From the NCBI GenBank assembly GCA_003586115.2, contig QVOM02000042.1, positions 75,656,176 to 75,720,175 on the forward strand: a stretch of DNA of 64,000 nucleotides, given 5' to 3'. The translations under genes were made by a program, and so were the position numbers. The notes beneath the pieces are model-generated. The model had not been told where the DNA came from. It saw only the letters and a program-made list of their open reading frames with translations, and made no database searches. This document shows positions 47,487-58,689 of the stretch, in pieces (position 1 is the stretch's first letter; each line of letters opens with the position of its first letter). This stretch comes from Salvator merianae (taxonomy: Eukaryota > Chordata > Lepidosauria > Squamata > Teiidae).

Positions 47487-49400
47487 TTTTTTAGTTTAGT
47501 TTAGTTTAGTTTATTGATTAGTCTTTCGACCATATCAGAGTTACAAATAAAAACATATAATCTTAACATGAGTAACATCATAATTCAAGAGAAGAGTAAC
47601 ATATTTATCTATCCCTATCCCCCTTTCCCTATGCCACATTCCGATCAATGAATGATTTCTTGAGTCGGACAGCCTTAGCAAAGAATAGGCCTATCCTGTA
47701 AGTTATCTGAATGTTTTCTCCCTGAAGATAATAAGTCAATTTACTTTCTACATTCCAATGGTTTACCTGTTTGTAAGTGGGTCCCAGATAAGTTGTTCTA
47801 ATTGAAGAATAGAGCTGACAAACAAAAGGCTATGGGACAGATCTTCAACCGCTGGCATGACACAAACACACAGTCTTTCATTGTATGGCACCTGGTGGTA
47901 CCTCCCCAGCTTCACCGTGGAATCAAATAATTTAAAACATACATGGGTGAGTTGCTTCCTTAACTGGTAGGGCATTTTGTAATCTAAATACTTTTCAAGC
48001 TGGAAAATAGTCTTCATTTGTGCTAGCCATTTTAGTGATTTTAACTTAGAGTGGCAATATCATTTTGTGCACTAATATCCATCACCCACTGCTTGAAAAT
48101 CTCTCTGGCTGACTGGTCAATATGCCCTAGCACTTGCAGGGACAGTCCACAGTAGGAAATAATATTATATAATTTATGCACTCATGAGTATTTGCTCTCA
48201 TTCCTGGCTTGTTCTTCAAGACACAATCTTGGGAGTCGATTACTGGGCATTGAAGTTAAACACATCCAATAATTAAAAGTTTTGATGTTAATGACACATT
48301 GGATAGTTGAGACTCCAAGTTCAGCTCTAACAGCAGAAGCTGGGACCGATTTATTAACACCCAGAATCCGTCTTAAACAGTGCATCTGGGTTTGTTCCAA
48401 TGAAGAAATATTTGAAAACTCCAGACTTCTGCCCCATAAGTTAGCACTGGAATAAGTTTAGCTCTTTATACTGTAAGCAAGGAAGTCAGGGAACCTGGAT
48501 GTCTATAATTAAGCAGGTTGTACACAGAATTCAGCCCAATCGAGGCTCTTAGAGCACAATTCCTCAACTGCAAGGACCAAGAATTAGACTTGGAGAAGAT
48601 AACCCCCAAATAAGAATAAGAGCTAACTTGCACAATAGTGTCCCCATCTAGTGACCGTTCATATCTTGTTTTCTTTCTTCCAAACACTAACACCTTTAAT
48701 TTATTCTTATTTATATGTAGGAAGTTATCTTTGCAGTATAAATTGAGTTTCTGTAAAAGCTTTCTAAGTCCAACCTTAGTCTGTGCAAGCAAAACTATAT
48801 CATCAGCATAAAGTAGAATGTTGGCATGTCTGTTCAGAACTTTGGGTCCATGGGCCTCAAGAAACTGCAAGCACTTTGGCATGTCATTTACATACAAATT
48901 CAATAACATTGGAGCAAGAATACAACCTTGTCTTACTCCTTTATAGGTTGGAATTTCATTTGTCAAAGATCCCCGAGTGCTCATGCGGACTCTTAGGCTG
49001 ATCTTAGTGTACAAGGACCTGATCAAGAACAGTAGCCTGGGTTCAATATTGAGAGCCTTTAACTTGTTCAAAAGTATACCTCTATGTATGGAGTCAAAGG
49101 CTGCACTAAAGTCAATAAAAGCCGAGAAAAGCTGTCAACCCTTAGATGTATATTTTGTCATAAGATGGGCAAGGGTAAAACAATTATCTATGGTGGAGTG
49201 ACCAGGATGAAAGCCTGTTCCTCTACTAGGAGATCATTTGAAGACACCCAGCTCTCCAGCTTACACATGAGGTATTTGGCATAAAGTTTGGCCATGATGT
49301 CAATCAGACTAATAGGCCTAGAATTAGTTGGGTCTTTTCTGTCTCCTTTCTTAAAGATTGGTACTATGATAGATAGTTTCCAACCTATGGGGATAAGTCC
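47487..49400 (-). mobile_element. Second LINE, probably R4/Dong-type, nested in CR1
   Basis: A 5'-truncated non-LTR element. On the minus strand it starts with the RT block IVPIFKKGDRKDP (about 49370) and ends in a 3' tail made of CTAAA repeats (47489-47512 in plus reading). The RT resembles R4/R1-like elements (YKGVRQGCILAPMLLNLYVNDM, LLYADDIVLLAQ) rather than CR1, L2 or RTE. R4 elements are known from lizards, but the clade call is tentative. The 3' region (47540-48180) is AT-rich with no recognised motif. Confidence 0.75.
48466..49390 (-). pseudogene. Reverse transcriptase of the nested LINE
   Basis: Encoded on the minus strand. The N-terminal piece (49188 to about 49390) holds VPIFKKGDRKDP and NSRPISLIDIMAKLYAKYL. 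After stops and a frame change, a 201-codon stretch (49071-48466) has LFLIRSLYTKISLRVR, GVRQGCILAPMLLNLY (RT block 4) and LLYADDIVLL, where YADD is the catalytic pair, then LHINKNKLKVLVFG and SYSYLGVIF. Downstream fragments (48400-48182) contain LRRILGVNKSVP, a typical post-RT region. Disabled by stops. Confidence 0.88.
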
Positions 49401-49401
49401 C

Positions 49402-49765
49402 GAGTAGCCATTGATACACCTGACCTCCATGAATCTGTCCAGTCCTTTTTTAAAGCCATCCAGGCTGATGGCTGACACCACCTCTTCCGATAATAAATTC
49501 CATAGACCAATAACCCTCTGGGTAAAAAAATACTTCCCCTTGTGGGTCCTAACTCTCCTACCCATCAGCTTCAGAGAGTGCCCTCTAGTCCTAGTGTTGA
49601 GTGATAGAGAAAAAAACTTCTCTCTGTCCACACTATCCATACTGTGCATGATTTTTATATACCTCAATCAGGTCTCCTCTTAAATGCCGCTTTTCAAGGC
49701 TGAAGAGGCCAAGGCGTTGTAGCCTGATTTCGTAAGGAAGGTGTTCCAGACCCTTGATCGTTCTG
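49402..49765 (-). pseudogene. CR1 LINE C-terminal coding and start of 3' UTR
   Basis: Minus-strand translation gives [20 protein letters not shown] at about 49720-49665 after a frame change, then GRRVRTHKGKYFFTQRVIGL and LWNLLSEEVVSAISL, the classic CR1 ORF2 end, then a 3' UTR start (ATCAATGGCTAC). The sequence is then interrupted by the nested LINE at about 49400. The ORF at 49188-49667 is a chimera created by this junction, so its C-terminal 60 residues belong to the other LINE. Confidence 0.88.
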
Positions 49766-49769
49766 GTTG

Positions 49770-49880
49770 CCTGGAATTCTCACCACAAATGCTGGTAGCC
49801 TGCTGAAGGTATTGATTATGGTCAATTCCTCCATAGAACAGGATAACTGTCATGTTCTATGGTGGTAAGTGCAACAACAT
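49770..49880. mobile_element. MITE, family A fragment
   Basis: Contains AATGCTGGTAGCCTGCTGAA and ATGTTCTATGGTGGTAAGTG, matching the left part of the copies at 9270 and 25748 in reverse. Truncated. Confidence 0.55.
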
Positions 49881-49885
49881 CCTTT

Positions 49886-49886
49886 T

Positions 49887-49918
<32 letters not shown>
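49886..49918. repeat. (TA)n microsatellite
   Basis: Uninterrupted alternating TA run at the presumed 3' end of the minus-strand L1 fragment. Confidence 0.9.
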
Positions 49919-50270
<352 letters not shown>

Positions 50271-50448
50271 AAAAAAATTAAAAAAAAAGAGAGAGAGAGA
50301 GAGAGAATCCTTCTTGAACCTTCTGCTTGGGTCCTTCCTTCCTTCCTTCCTTCCTTCCTTCCTTCCTTCCTTCCTTCCTTCCTTCCTTCCTTCCTTCCTT
50401 CCTTCCGTCCTCCCTCCCTCCCTCCCTCCCTCCCTCCCTCCCTCCCAG
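50271..50448. repeat. Compound microsatellite: A-run, (GA)n, (CCTT)n, (CCCT)n
   Basis: An A-rich run with GA repeats (to about 50306) is followed by CCTT units (about 50333-50406), then CCTC/CCCT units to 50448. ORFs encoding PSFL or EGRK repeats on either strand are translations of this microsatellite. Confidence 0.95.
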
Positions 50449-51096
50449 GTGGAGCTTGTGCAGGAACACAAAACTGCAACAGACAACTCTGCCTTTGTGC
50501 TGGAGTGCAAAACCATAAAGTTTCTGTCTGTGCACTGGAGATCAAAAGTGTAAACCGGGAGAATACTGGAAGAGCGGCACCCTGTGCAGCCCAATCGATG
50601 CATTAGTAGGGAGGAATTTCCAGTGGAGTGCAGTGGAGTTGGGGCTACTTCCTGGGTGTTGGGCATGCTATATCCTTTTGGTGTATCCAGATCACAAGTG
50701 AACTAAACATACTTTGCCTGTTTCCTCTGCATTCTATGCAGATCTGGAGTGCAAGGGAATTGATTATAAAGTGAGAGCTAAGTATGGCATTAGGGGGGAA
50801 AAAAACGACTGGTGAGAGCTTACAAACTCCCCAGCTTGCTGTTTCTCCTCTGCTCTCCCATCAGGCAGGCAGCCCATCCTTTCAGGGCCTTACTGCATCT
50901 GCGTGCTTTGCATGCTTCTATTCCTTGACTGTCCTGCCACACAAAGAAATCAAAAAGAAATCATAGTACAGAATTTGTTACTCTCAGGTAGAAAGATTGA
51001 TTGATTGATTACATTTATTTCTTATCCTATAGCCTGTTTAGTGTCCACATGCACAATACAAAATTAAAAAGAACACAATACACAAAAAGTACACAA
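50449..51096. other. No gene seen
   Basis: Unique-looking. A short (GATT)n run lies at about 50996-51014, followed by an AT-rich LINE-tail-like stretch. No supported ORF. Confidence 0.45.
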
Positions 51097-51279
51097 GGGC
51101 CCTTTCTGCACTTGGCCTTATTCCAGATTATATCCTGGATTAGAGACCTGCCCATCTGCATGCTAGTATGAACTATGACAGGCCCCCATCTGGAGCCTGC
51201 TGTAATCTGTTCTAACATGTGGGCAGCAGGTCCCTATTCTGGAATATAATCCAGAATAAAGCCAAGTGCAGAAAGGTCC
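51097..51279. mobile_element. Palindromic MITE, family B, copy 4
   Basis: Left end GGGCCCTTTCTGCACTTGGC and right end GCCAAGTGCAGAAAGGTCC are inverted with one difference. Inner arms are GGCCTTATTCCAGATTATAT and ATATAATCCAGAATAAAGCC. Together with the copy at 3112 this is the best-preserved member of the family. Confidence 0.88.
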
Positions 51280-51441
51280 TAAGTGTGCTTTTATCATACT
51301 TCAGAATGGTTAAAGTGAAGGTGCTTCACACATCTTAGACTGGAGGTCATTCTACAACTTAGGGGGCTATCACAAAGAAGGCCCCATCACAGGTCCCTAC
51401 CCCTTTAGCATCTGAAATCTGAAGAAAATGAAGCTACAAAG

Positions 51442-51632
51442 AGGGCCCCTCCAACAGGTAAATACCTGGGTAGACATGTAGAAAAAAAATGAAAGAGGCA
51501 GGAGAAAAAGTCTTCTAATTTTCCATTCCTAAGTTCCTACAAACAGGGCCCCTCCAACCTGGGTAGACATGTAGAAAAAAAATGAAAGAGGCAGGAGAAA
51601 AAGTCTTCTAATTTTCCATTCCTAAGTTCCTA
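51442..51632. repeat. Tandem duplication, about 95-bp unit
   Basis: AGGGCCCCTCCAAC starts both copies (51442 and 51545), followed by TAGACATGTAGAAAAAAAAT and a shared stretch to TTCCTAAGTTCCTA. The second copy lacks about 10 bp near its start. Confidence 0.88.
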
Positions 51633-52164
51633 ATTCATCAGAATCTTGCAGACCTGTCCTTATAATGATAACTCTTCAACAAAATCTGGCAGACTAGATG
51701 GCATAGCCTAACTAAATCATATCCTGTGCTGATGCACCAAGTGTGTTAATCTTTAATCACTTAAATGAAATATTAAACATAAGTCTCAGAGTACAGATTT
51801 AAGACTTCTGATTCTCCCAGGTTTGAATTTTTAATTAAAAGTCGTATCTGGTCTTCTAAATTTAGTCTGGAGAGACAGCAGTAAGCATTTGACAGTCTTC
51901 AAATAGTTTCTTGTTACCCTTTTGTAAAATCTAGTTATTTTTTGTAAACAATCTATCATGTAATGCATAGTTGCCATAGTTGAGAGCTGAATTTTATTGT
52001 ATATAATCATATCCTATAATGTAGCATATGTATTTGCTGGACTACATTTTATTGTATATTGTGTACATATGGATAAATGCTCTTTAGTCAGGCAAGTACT
52101 TTTAGGATTTTTATTTTGAAATGTCTTTTGTTCAGATGATGGATGACTGGTGGCTCCACTAGAA
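51633..52164. other. No gene seen
   Basis: AT-rich and stop-rich in all frames. Confidence 0.45.
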
Positions 52165-52282
52165 GGGCTGGCATTTTGTTCCAAGACCTCGCAGTGTGGA
52201 CACTGTCCACACTGCAAGGTCTATTCCTCCATGGAATGTTCACTGGCAAATATTCCATGGTGGAAAGTGCAAAAAGGCCCTC
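52165..52282. mobile_element. MITE, family A, truncated copy
   Basis: GTGTGGACACTGTCCACACT, then GGAATGTTCACTGGC and AAGTGCAAAAAGGCCCT, the end type of family A. Only the terminal ~120 bp is present. Confidence 0.65.
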
Positions 52283-52850
52283 AGCCTAATTTATCAGATG
52301 CATCTGATAAAGTAGGCTTAGTCTATGAAAACTCATACTACCAATTTATTTCTCTTTGTTAGTCTCTAAGGATCTTTTTGTACTTACCATCTTGGAATAT
52401 TCAGAATCAAACATTCCAGAATGGAACAGCCCTGGCAGTGCAGCACCCATTTGCACTGTGAGGGCTGGAACATCCCAGCAATGGACTTCTAGCACTCACA
52501 GTGCGAACGCTGGTTGCCTGCACCATGACAGCAGCCTGGGAAACATCCAGCCACTGCCATGGCAACCAGGGATGTGATGTAACTACACAGCTGCAGTCAC
52601 AGCCACAGCCACAGCCACGCCATGCCACGTTCGCACCTAGAAGTAGATGCAAACACTGCATACTGGAAACTGTCCAGTTGCTCCCAGTGCAGCTGTGGAG
52701 TAGTATTTTGTGTTCTACAACTAGTAGCAATTGGGAGCAGCTGTAGCCCACTCCCAATCACGAGGGCCTCCACATAGTGCAGATACACCTCACTAGTGAA
52801 GGTAGTGAAAAGTGCAAACAAGCCTTAAGATGCTACTAAACCCCTTGTTG
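52283..52850. mobile_element. Palindromic MITE interrupted by a family A MITE
   Basis: The outer element has ATCAGATGCATCTGATAAAG, ACTCATACTACC and TTTGTTAGTCTC on the left, and GATGCTACTAAACCCCTTG on the right. Those parts are contiguous in the uninterrupted copy at 23210-23336. The insertion (about 52370-52824) lies between TAA and TAA, suggesting a 3-bp duplication. Confidence 0.7.
52370..52824. mobile_element. MITE, family A, full-length nested copy
   Basis: Ends GGATCTTTTTGTACTTACC and AAAAGTGCAAACAAGCCT are imperfect inverted repeats. The interior is the reverse complement of 26248-26691 (CACATAGTGCAGATACACCT, GGGAGCAGCTGTAGCCC, CTGCCATGGCAACCAGG). It is flanked by TAA on both sides, compatible with a PIF/Harbinger-like TWA target, although the superfamily is unproven. 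Confidence 0.75.
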
Positions 52851-53427
52851 TATATCTTGTACATAGCTAATATGTGGTGGGAGCCGATCCCATTGATTTA
52901 GCCATGGTTCAGAATTGTATGTAAGTTGGAGAACTTACTGTTGCTTCAGTCAAGCCCAAGTTGCTGCTGTTCTTTAGACCTGAATAAATCACTGTTTTTC
53001 AGCTTCAGTGTGAGCTGGATTCATTTCTGTCTAGAGAGAGGCATGAGGCAATGCTTTAAACAGATTATAACATCTTGCAAAACACAACACAGTGCTACGT
53101 TTCTGCGTTAGTTATCAGTTTCTTCGTGGGAGGTTCCAACACTGATATAAGCCACTGTGAAAACTTGCTAATAGGGAAATAGATAAATGTTTCCCCTAAT
53201 ACAGTATTTGGGGGCTGCTATGACAATAAAGCAAGAAGTGAAAGGAAAAACTCCAGAGGAAATACAGCCAGGTTGAGAAGCAAAAGCAAAGTGATCTGGG
53301 CATTAAAGTTGGGTATGCCCTAACAAAATCTCCTTACCACGCCAGAGTTACCCTCATCATCTAGTAGACATGTGGGAAACCATATCCCAGATTTTCAAGG
53401 CAACTTCCAAAATACAAATGTATTTCA
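52851..53427. other. No gene seen
   Basis: Unique-looking non-coding sequence. Confidence 0.45.
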
Positions 53428-53640
53428 AACAAACAATTTTTTAAAAAACCAAAGATTTTTTAAAAAACTTTAAAAAACTAATGATTTTTAAAAATCATTA
53501 AAGCTTGTACAAAGGATATAAAAAATCCTTTTTAAAAATTGAATTAGGCTTTGGCTAAAATATATGGATACTTTAGACTTTTTAGCCAAAGCCTAATTCA
53601 ATTTTTAAAAAGGATTTTTTATATCCTTTGTACAAGCTTT
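53428..53640. repeat. Perfect 61-bp inverted repeat with A/T-rich flank
   Basis: Arms 53501-53560 and 53580-53639 are exact reverse complements over 60 bp, extending by one base to 53500/53640, with a 19-nt loop (53561-53579). Just upstream, 53479-53500 is itself a perfect 22-bp palindrome in an AAAAAACTTT-type low-complexity run. No ORF and no second copy in the window. It could be a foldback MITE or a cruciform-forming duplication. Confidence 0.95.
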
Positions 53641-54253
53641 GCTGAACATTAATGGCAGTATTTGTGTCAGTAAAAATCTTTCTGCCTTTAAGTAACTACA
53701 TAGCTTGAAAATCTCAGGCTATGTTCAGGCTCAGAGGCAAAACTCAGAGTGATCATTTAAACACCCTCTAACCTGAGTTTCCTGATGCCACACTGAGATG
53801 GGGGACAGAGCGCATTAACTGCTGAGTGGGATTTTCCCCTCTGGGTAAAGTAGCCCAGTTCCATTGATTCAGATCACAGCAGTCAGTAGGCTGCTGTTAG
53901 CCAAATACAAGAATCTGCTGGTGTTTGTGTACTGTGTTGTACAGTGTATCCAGCTGTCCTTGCAGACCAGAAATCAAACAATCACACCAGGTGCTAGCAG
54001 TTGTCAAGCCAGTTCAGAGGGTGGTCAAACCAATTCAGAAGTGTCCATCTAAATGGTGTTCCCAACAGTCAGCTCATGTCAGCAGTGACCCCTGCCTTAA
54101 TTCATCTTGAGCAGGCAGATAACAGAACGCGGCCTTTCTTTTAAAAATTGTATTCAGCCTCTGGTGTATGGTTGAGGTTGTGTGAATTCTGGTTGGATTC
54201 CTACAGATTTTGCAGCCACTGTTTTACTCAGTACAATGTTTAATTTTTTTAAA
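53641..54253. other. No gene seen
   Basis: Non-coding, with two overlapping ORFs of about 60 codons that have no motif. Confidence 0.45.
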
Positions 54254-54330
54254 GGGAGTGGTGGTAGCTCAGTAGTAAAGAACATGTTTTGCACATAGAA
54301 GGTCCCAGGCTCAGTCTCTGGCCTCTCCCT
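54254..54330 (+). repeat. tRNA-derived SINE head
   Basis: GTGGTAGCTCAGTAGTAAAG resembles an A box (TGGCTCAGTGGTAGAG type), and GGTCCCAGGCTCAGTCTCTG resembles a B box (GGTTCAATCCC type) about 40 bp later. These are pol III promoter boxes of a tRNA-like SINE. No complete tRNA fold is retained and the body downstream is not recognisable, so this is not a tRNA gene. Confidence 0.7.
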
Positions 54331-54369
54331 AGAACAAGGGCTTTTCCAGAGGGGGGGAATATAGCACCA

Positions 54370-54770
54370 TTGGGTGCTGCTACGGTGGGATTTATCACAC
54401 ATATCTGTGGAAACCCCACCATAAAATGCACAATAGCCTATTTTGTGAAAAACTGACTCTGATGGAAGGCTTTTCTGAAATAGTGCTACAACTTACCTCA
54501 TAGCCAGAGCTGCTATCACCACTCTGGCACTGCGCATGCATGGGGCCAAAGAAGATGCCCGTGTATGCATGTTGATGGTATCACTCACATCCAGGTATTT
54601 CACACCAAAAAAATACCCAGATATACATATCACAAAACATGCAGAGGCAGTATGGGCCCCTGTGCTGTCTAGCCAACAGACCATCATTCCAGGGGAACTT
54701 TCTTTTCCAGAATATCGCCTGTTGGCACTAAATTTGGCCAGCATCTGGAGCCACCCCAAGGCAGCAGTAA
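54370..54770. mobile_element. MITE, family D, copy 3
   Basis: Same block order as 5338-5700: CACACATATCTGTGGAAACC, ACTTACCTCATAGCCAGAGC, GCGCATGCATGG, CCAGGTATTTCACACC with AAATACCCAGAT, and a final CCAGAATATCGCCTG. The CACACATATCTGTGG block also occurs in family C (38035), so the two families may share an ancestor. Confidence 0.75.
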
Positions 54771-57647
54771 ATCACTTCTATGTCTTTGCCAAGAGAACCA
54801 TATGGATGTGCCCTTGTAGTCAACAGGAGTCTTTTAAGGACATCTTTATTTTACTATTTTTATTAAAAAAAACCTTAAGATCTAATATTATGCGGCAGCA
54901 TGAAAATGCCTTAAATAAATACACAAACACTCTTTTGAATTTGGCACAGGTGGATCTCCAGTTGTCATCAGGCTTCCTCAAGGTATACGTGTTGTCATCT
55001 GACCTCTAACACACTGCTGAAGCAAAGCTGTTGTGCTTAGACTTGGGCAAAGTCCAGATGTTATAATCCTTATTGCTAACCATGGTACATACTACTTTAG
55101 AACTGGTGTTTCTGTCGTTATTATTTTTTTGCCAAGTCTGTTCTTACATAATCCCAACAGGTTACGTTCTGCCTTTTTCTTTCTATCAATAATTTGACAT
55201 GCTATTCACAACTTGTGGACAGCTGGTTCATCTAGCATCTGATTTGACATCAAGCAAGATAATAATGTTAAATGAGTGATGGGAGAGGGAAAGTGTAATC
55301 CACTCTTCACTTAGTAGTTACCTGTTATGCATTATAAGTTGCATTATTATAATGATATTTTATTTGGACTAGTTTTATTTCTTTCTGTTTTGTTTGTTTT
55401 TATTTCCTTAATTTTGTGTGGTTTGCTGGGCACAGATGTTTAGCAGAGGAAAAGCAGGTATTTGTGTTCTTTTCTATATTTATTTAAATAATTTCTTTGA
55501 TTTTATGTTTATGAGGTACCTACAATTACACCCTTTTTGTACAGGCCTGTTGAAGATATTCTTTTTTCATTGAGGTCTTCCTAAGGTGACTGGTTTCTTC
55601 TCTACCTTTCATTGTTTTTACCATGTTTTCAACTAATTATTTTATCTGGACTAATTGTAAATTGCTTTGATTTTTCTTATAACAGGGAGTGGTATACAGT
55701 ATACATATTTCAGATCATGTAACGCACCAGCTGGGCATTGCTTCAAGTTCTGAAGTGAAGCATTGCTAGTACGCTGCCATTGATGTTCAGCTATGGCTCC
55801 ATCCACAGGTACCCATCCTCAGGACTGATGGAGTTGTCTGTGCAGGTGAGGCACTGTGGGGGTGGGAGGTGGTGAGCAGATGTACAAGTGTTCTGATATG
55901 GACCTCTCAGCTGCCTAGAATAGGTTGCTTCTTTTTGTGTGAGAGGTGGGAAGTCAGTGCTTCTGATATACCACTATTCGTTCCCCTCCACTTGCTAACC
56001 TTGGCTGTCTTTTTGTGCCATATAGATGGTGCATATGTTTCTGTTTTAATCTCCCAGGTTGCTGATGAAAAGTTTGGAGAAATCTCAAGATATGTTAATA
56101 AGCTTTGCAAAGTGAATTGATGCAGAAGAAGCAACTATGGGTGACTATATGTATAAAGAAAAATATGATGAGTACCTTTATTTCTTTCCAGAGGGGGAAC
56201 AATTATTTTAGTGACCTTCTTTTCAGAGGGAAAGTAACATGTAGCCTGTCAGTCTCTGGGCTTGTGGTATTTTTGGACAGCCAATCAGGTTTGGGCAGGA
56301 AAGGCACAGACGAGAGTGAAACAGAGCTGACATGAGACTGAGAGCTTTGGGTTTTTCTTAGACAGAGGTGTAGAACAAAGTGAAGTCAGAGATGGGGCAA
56401 GGAAATGAAAGAAACCAAACAAAGCACAGAAGTGGATGAAAACCATAAAGACAGAGTCTTGAAACTATTATGATGCAATCTGCACAACACCCCTATTGCA
56501 CCTTGAATGTTGCACTGAGGCCACATTGTCTGCTCAACATTCATTGTGCAATATGTAGGAAGAGTGTGGTGTCTGCTCAGATGTCATATTTTTTTCCTGT
56601 TGCGCCAGTACAAGCATCATGATGACTTTGTTGCTGCCACCATCACTGCCATTCAAGGGGGTTTGCTAGACCCCTGCTTCAAATCAGAGGGCAGGGAAGC
56701 CCTCCTTCCTACCTGTCAGTGAGAGAATTTTCTTGCTGCTATTTGACAGGCAGGGGAGGCTTTGTCACACACACACACACCACACACACACAGCTGAATC
56801 AGCTATATTTTTGAGACTGAAGTCTCAGAGTCAGAGCCGATTCAGCTTCCTTCCCCCACCATGGCTGCATGGGGAGAGGAAACAGGATCAGCTGTGTTTT
56901 TCAGATTAGAGTCTCAGAATCACAGCCAATCCTGTGGTGGTGAAGAAGCCTCCTCCTTGCCCATCAAATGAGAAGCAACATAGCCAGGAACACAAAGAAC
57001 AAAAGGAGATACTGAACTGAAACAAATTATCTTAAACTAATGTATTACAAGGCACTAGAAACTGTGGGAGCGGAAATTGCACAGCAGGACTTCAAGGGGA
57101 AAGGACTTTCTCTAAACAATTCACCAGTTCAGCTTGAGAAAGTGGTTTGTCCAGTAGTCTTAAAGCCATGATTTTGGTAACCATATTCAAACAGAACAAA
57201 AACCAATAAGCTTTGTACCCTTCTTGCAACCAGATGCTTGAATGCAAAAACAAACCTGAAGCCATAAGCTTATGTTCCCTATAGAAATATAGGTCATGTT
57301 TATATGTCAATTGTTCAAGCCTGCTGGAAGAAAATGGTGACTCTGATGCATGTTGGCCCTCTTGGGATGCTGTTTAAATGGTTGCCAGCAGTGCTGTTTT
57401 ACAGCCCTTTTATGGCTATTCACAACTGCTGACAGCCCAGTAAATTTGGATTGCATAAATACACATCCATTGTGATTTGAATTAACAAGACAGGTGTTAT
57501 GAAAGTGGTAAATCCTGCATTTATATCAGGATTCTCTGTCCCCTGCCTTAGAGCAGCCATGAGAGCTTGAAGCAAGTTAGAGAAAGGAGAACATATAAGC
57601 TCTCCATTCTATAATAACCTGTAAATGCAGTCAGCATATTTACCATC
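54771..57647. other. No gene seen (about 2.9 kb)
   Basis: Unique-looking sequence, the longest such stretch. It includes a short (CA)n at 56767-56791 and a possible AT-rich LINE/SINE tail at about 55620-55700. ORFs are at most 83 codons. No exon, motif or repeat could be supported. Confidence 0.45.
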
Positions 57648-58200
57648 TACGCATTGTTGTCAGCTGTTTAGTCACATCCAACTCTATGTGACCTCAAGGA
57701 CTTTCTCACATCATGTCTATCAGCAGTCTGAGCACCTTCAAGAATATATTCCTTACTTCTTTCATTCCATCTGTTGTTTTTAGAAACTCTTTTCTTTCTG
57801 ACTTCAGTCATTCCTAACAACAGGGTCTTCTCCATTAACACTTGCCTTTGCATCATGCAGCCAAAGCGCTTCAGCTTTAGTTTCAGTATCTGTCCTTCCA
57901 GTGAGCAGTCTGGATTTGAGTACTAACTGGTTTGATCTTTTTGCAGTCCACAGGATCCTCAACAGTTTCTTCCAGCACCACTGTTCAAAAGGATCAATTT
58001 TCCATTACTCAGCTTTTCTGATGGTCCAGTTCTCACAATCATAAGTTACTCCTGGAAAGTCTATAGCCATAACTACATGGACTTCTATTGAATGTGATGA
58101 TCTTTCATGGCTTCAATCACTTTCTGGAGAGATTTTTGAACCCAGGTAGATATAATCTGTCATTGCTTCATCTTCCCCTCCATCTATTTGAGTAGGTTCA
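57648..58200 (-). mobile_element. BovB (RTE-clade) LINE 3' end
   Basis: Minus-strand relic of BovB. In plus reading, TTTGCAGTCCACAGGATCCT, GTTCAAAAGGATCAA and TTTCTGATGGTCCAGTTCTC are the antisense of the conserved late BovB coding region, and the terminus contains TTTAGTCACATCCAACTCT. A short open segment (57668-57856) encodes the C-terminal basic region with SHRVGCD. Truncated and decayed. BovB is abundant in squamates and in ruminants. With the other repeats here it supports a squamate source. Confidence 0.85.
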
Positions 58201-58689
58201 TATAGCTAATTGATATTATCCGCAGGGTTCACTACACACAAGTATTGCATTGCATTACATTAGTTTTCATGCAGACAATTGCACCAAAGTGTGTGATCTT
58301 GTGTCCAATGTGGCATATTCTTCTTCCAATTTGCTGCCTCTGCAAAACACACAGAAACGCTTCCTTCCATGTATTTTTCTTTAAAGGTTTGCCAGTATTA
58401 AGATATATGCAGGCTAGACTTGGACATTTCAGAGGAGGGTGAGAGAGCATCCCCTTCTTTTTGAGGCAACCAGTCACTCGAGGTGCTGGTCCTATGAGAA
58501 AGGATACATTCTCCTCCTTAGGCTTAAAACAAAATGAAACAAAAAACCTCTAAGCACTTTTGCACAGGAGTGCAGTTTTGGCTGCAAAGAAGCCTTAAAC
58601 AAAGTCCCTTTCCTGTGTGAACAGTCAGAAAAGAAAGAAGTTTTGTGCAAAAATGGAGCAGAGCAAAAAAGGAAGAAAGCAGCAAAACT
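58201..58689. other. No gene seen
   Basis: AT-rich, short ORFs only. A TTTTGCACAGGAGTGC stretch near 58559 weakly resembles wording near 14525-14590, perhaps another old repeat. Confidence 0.4.
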
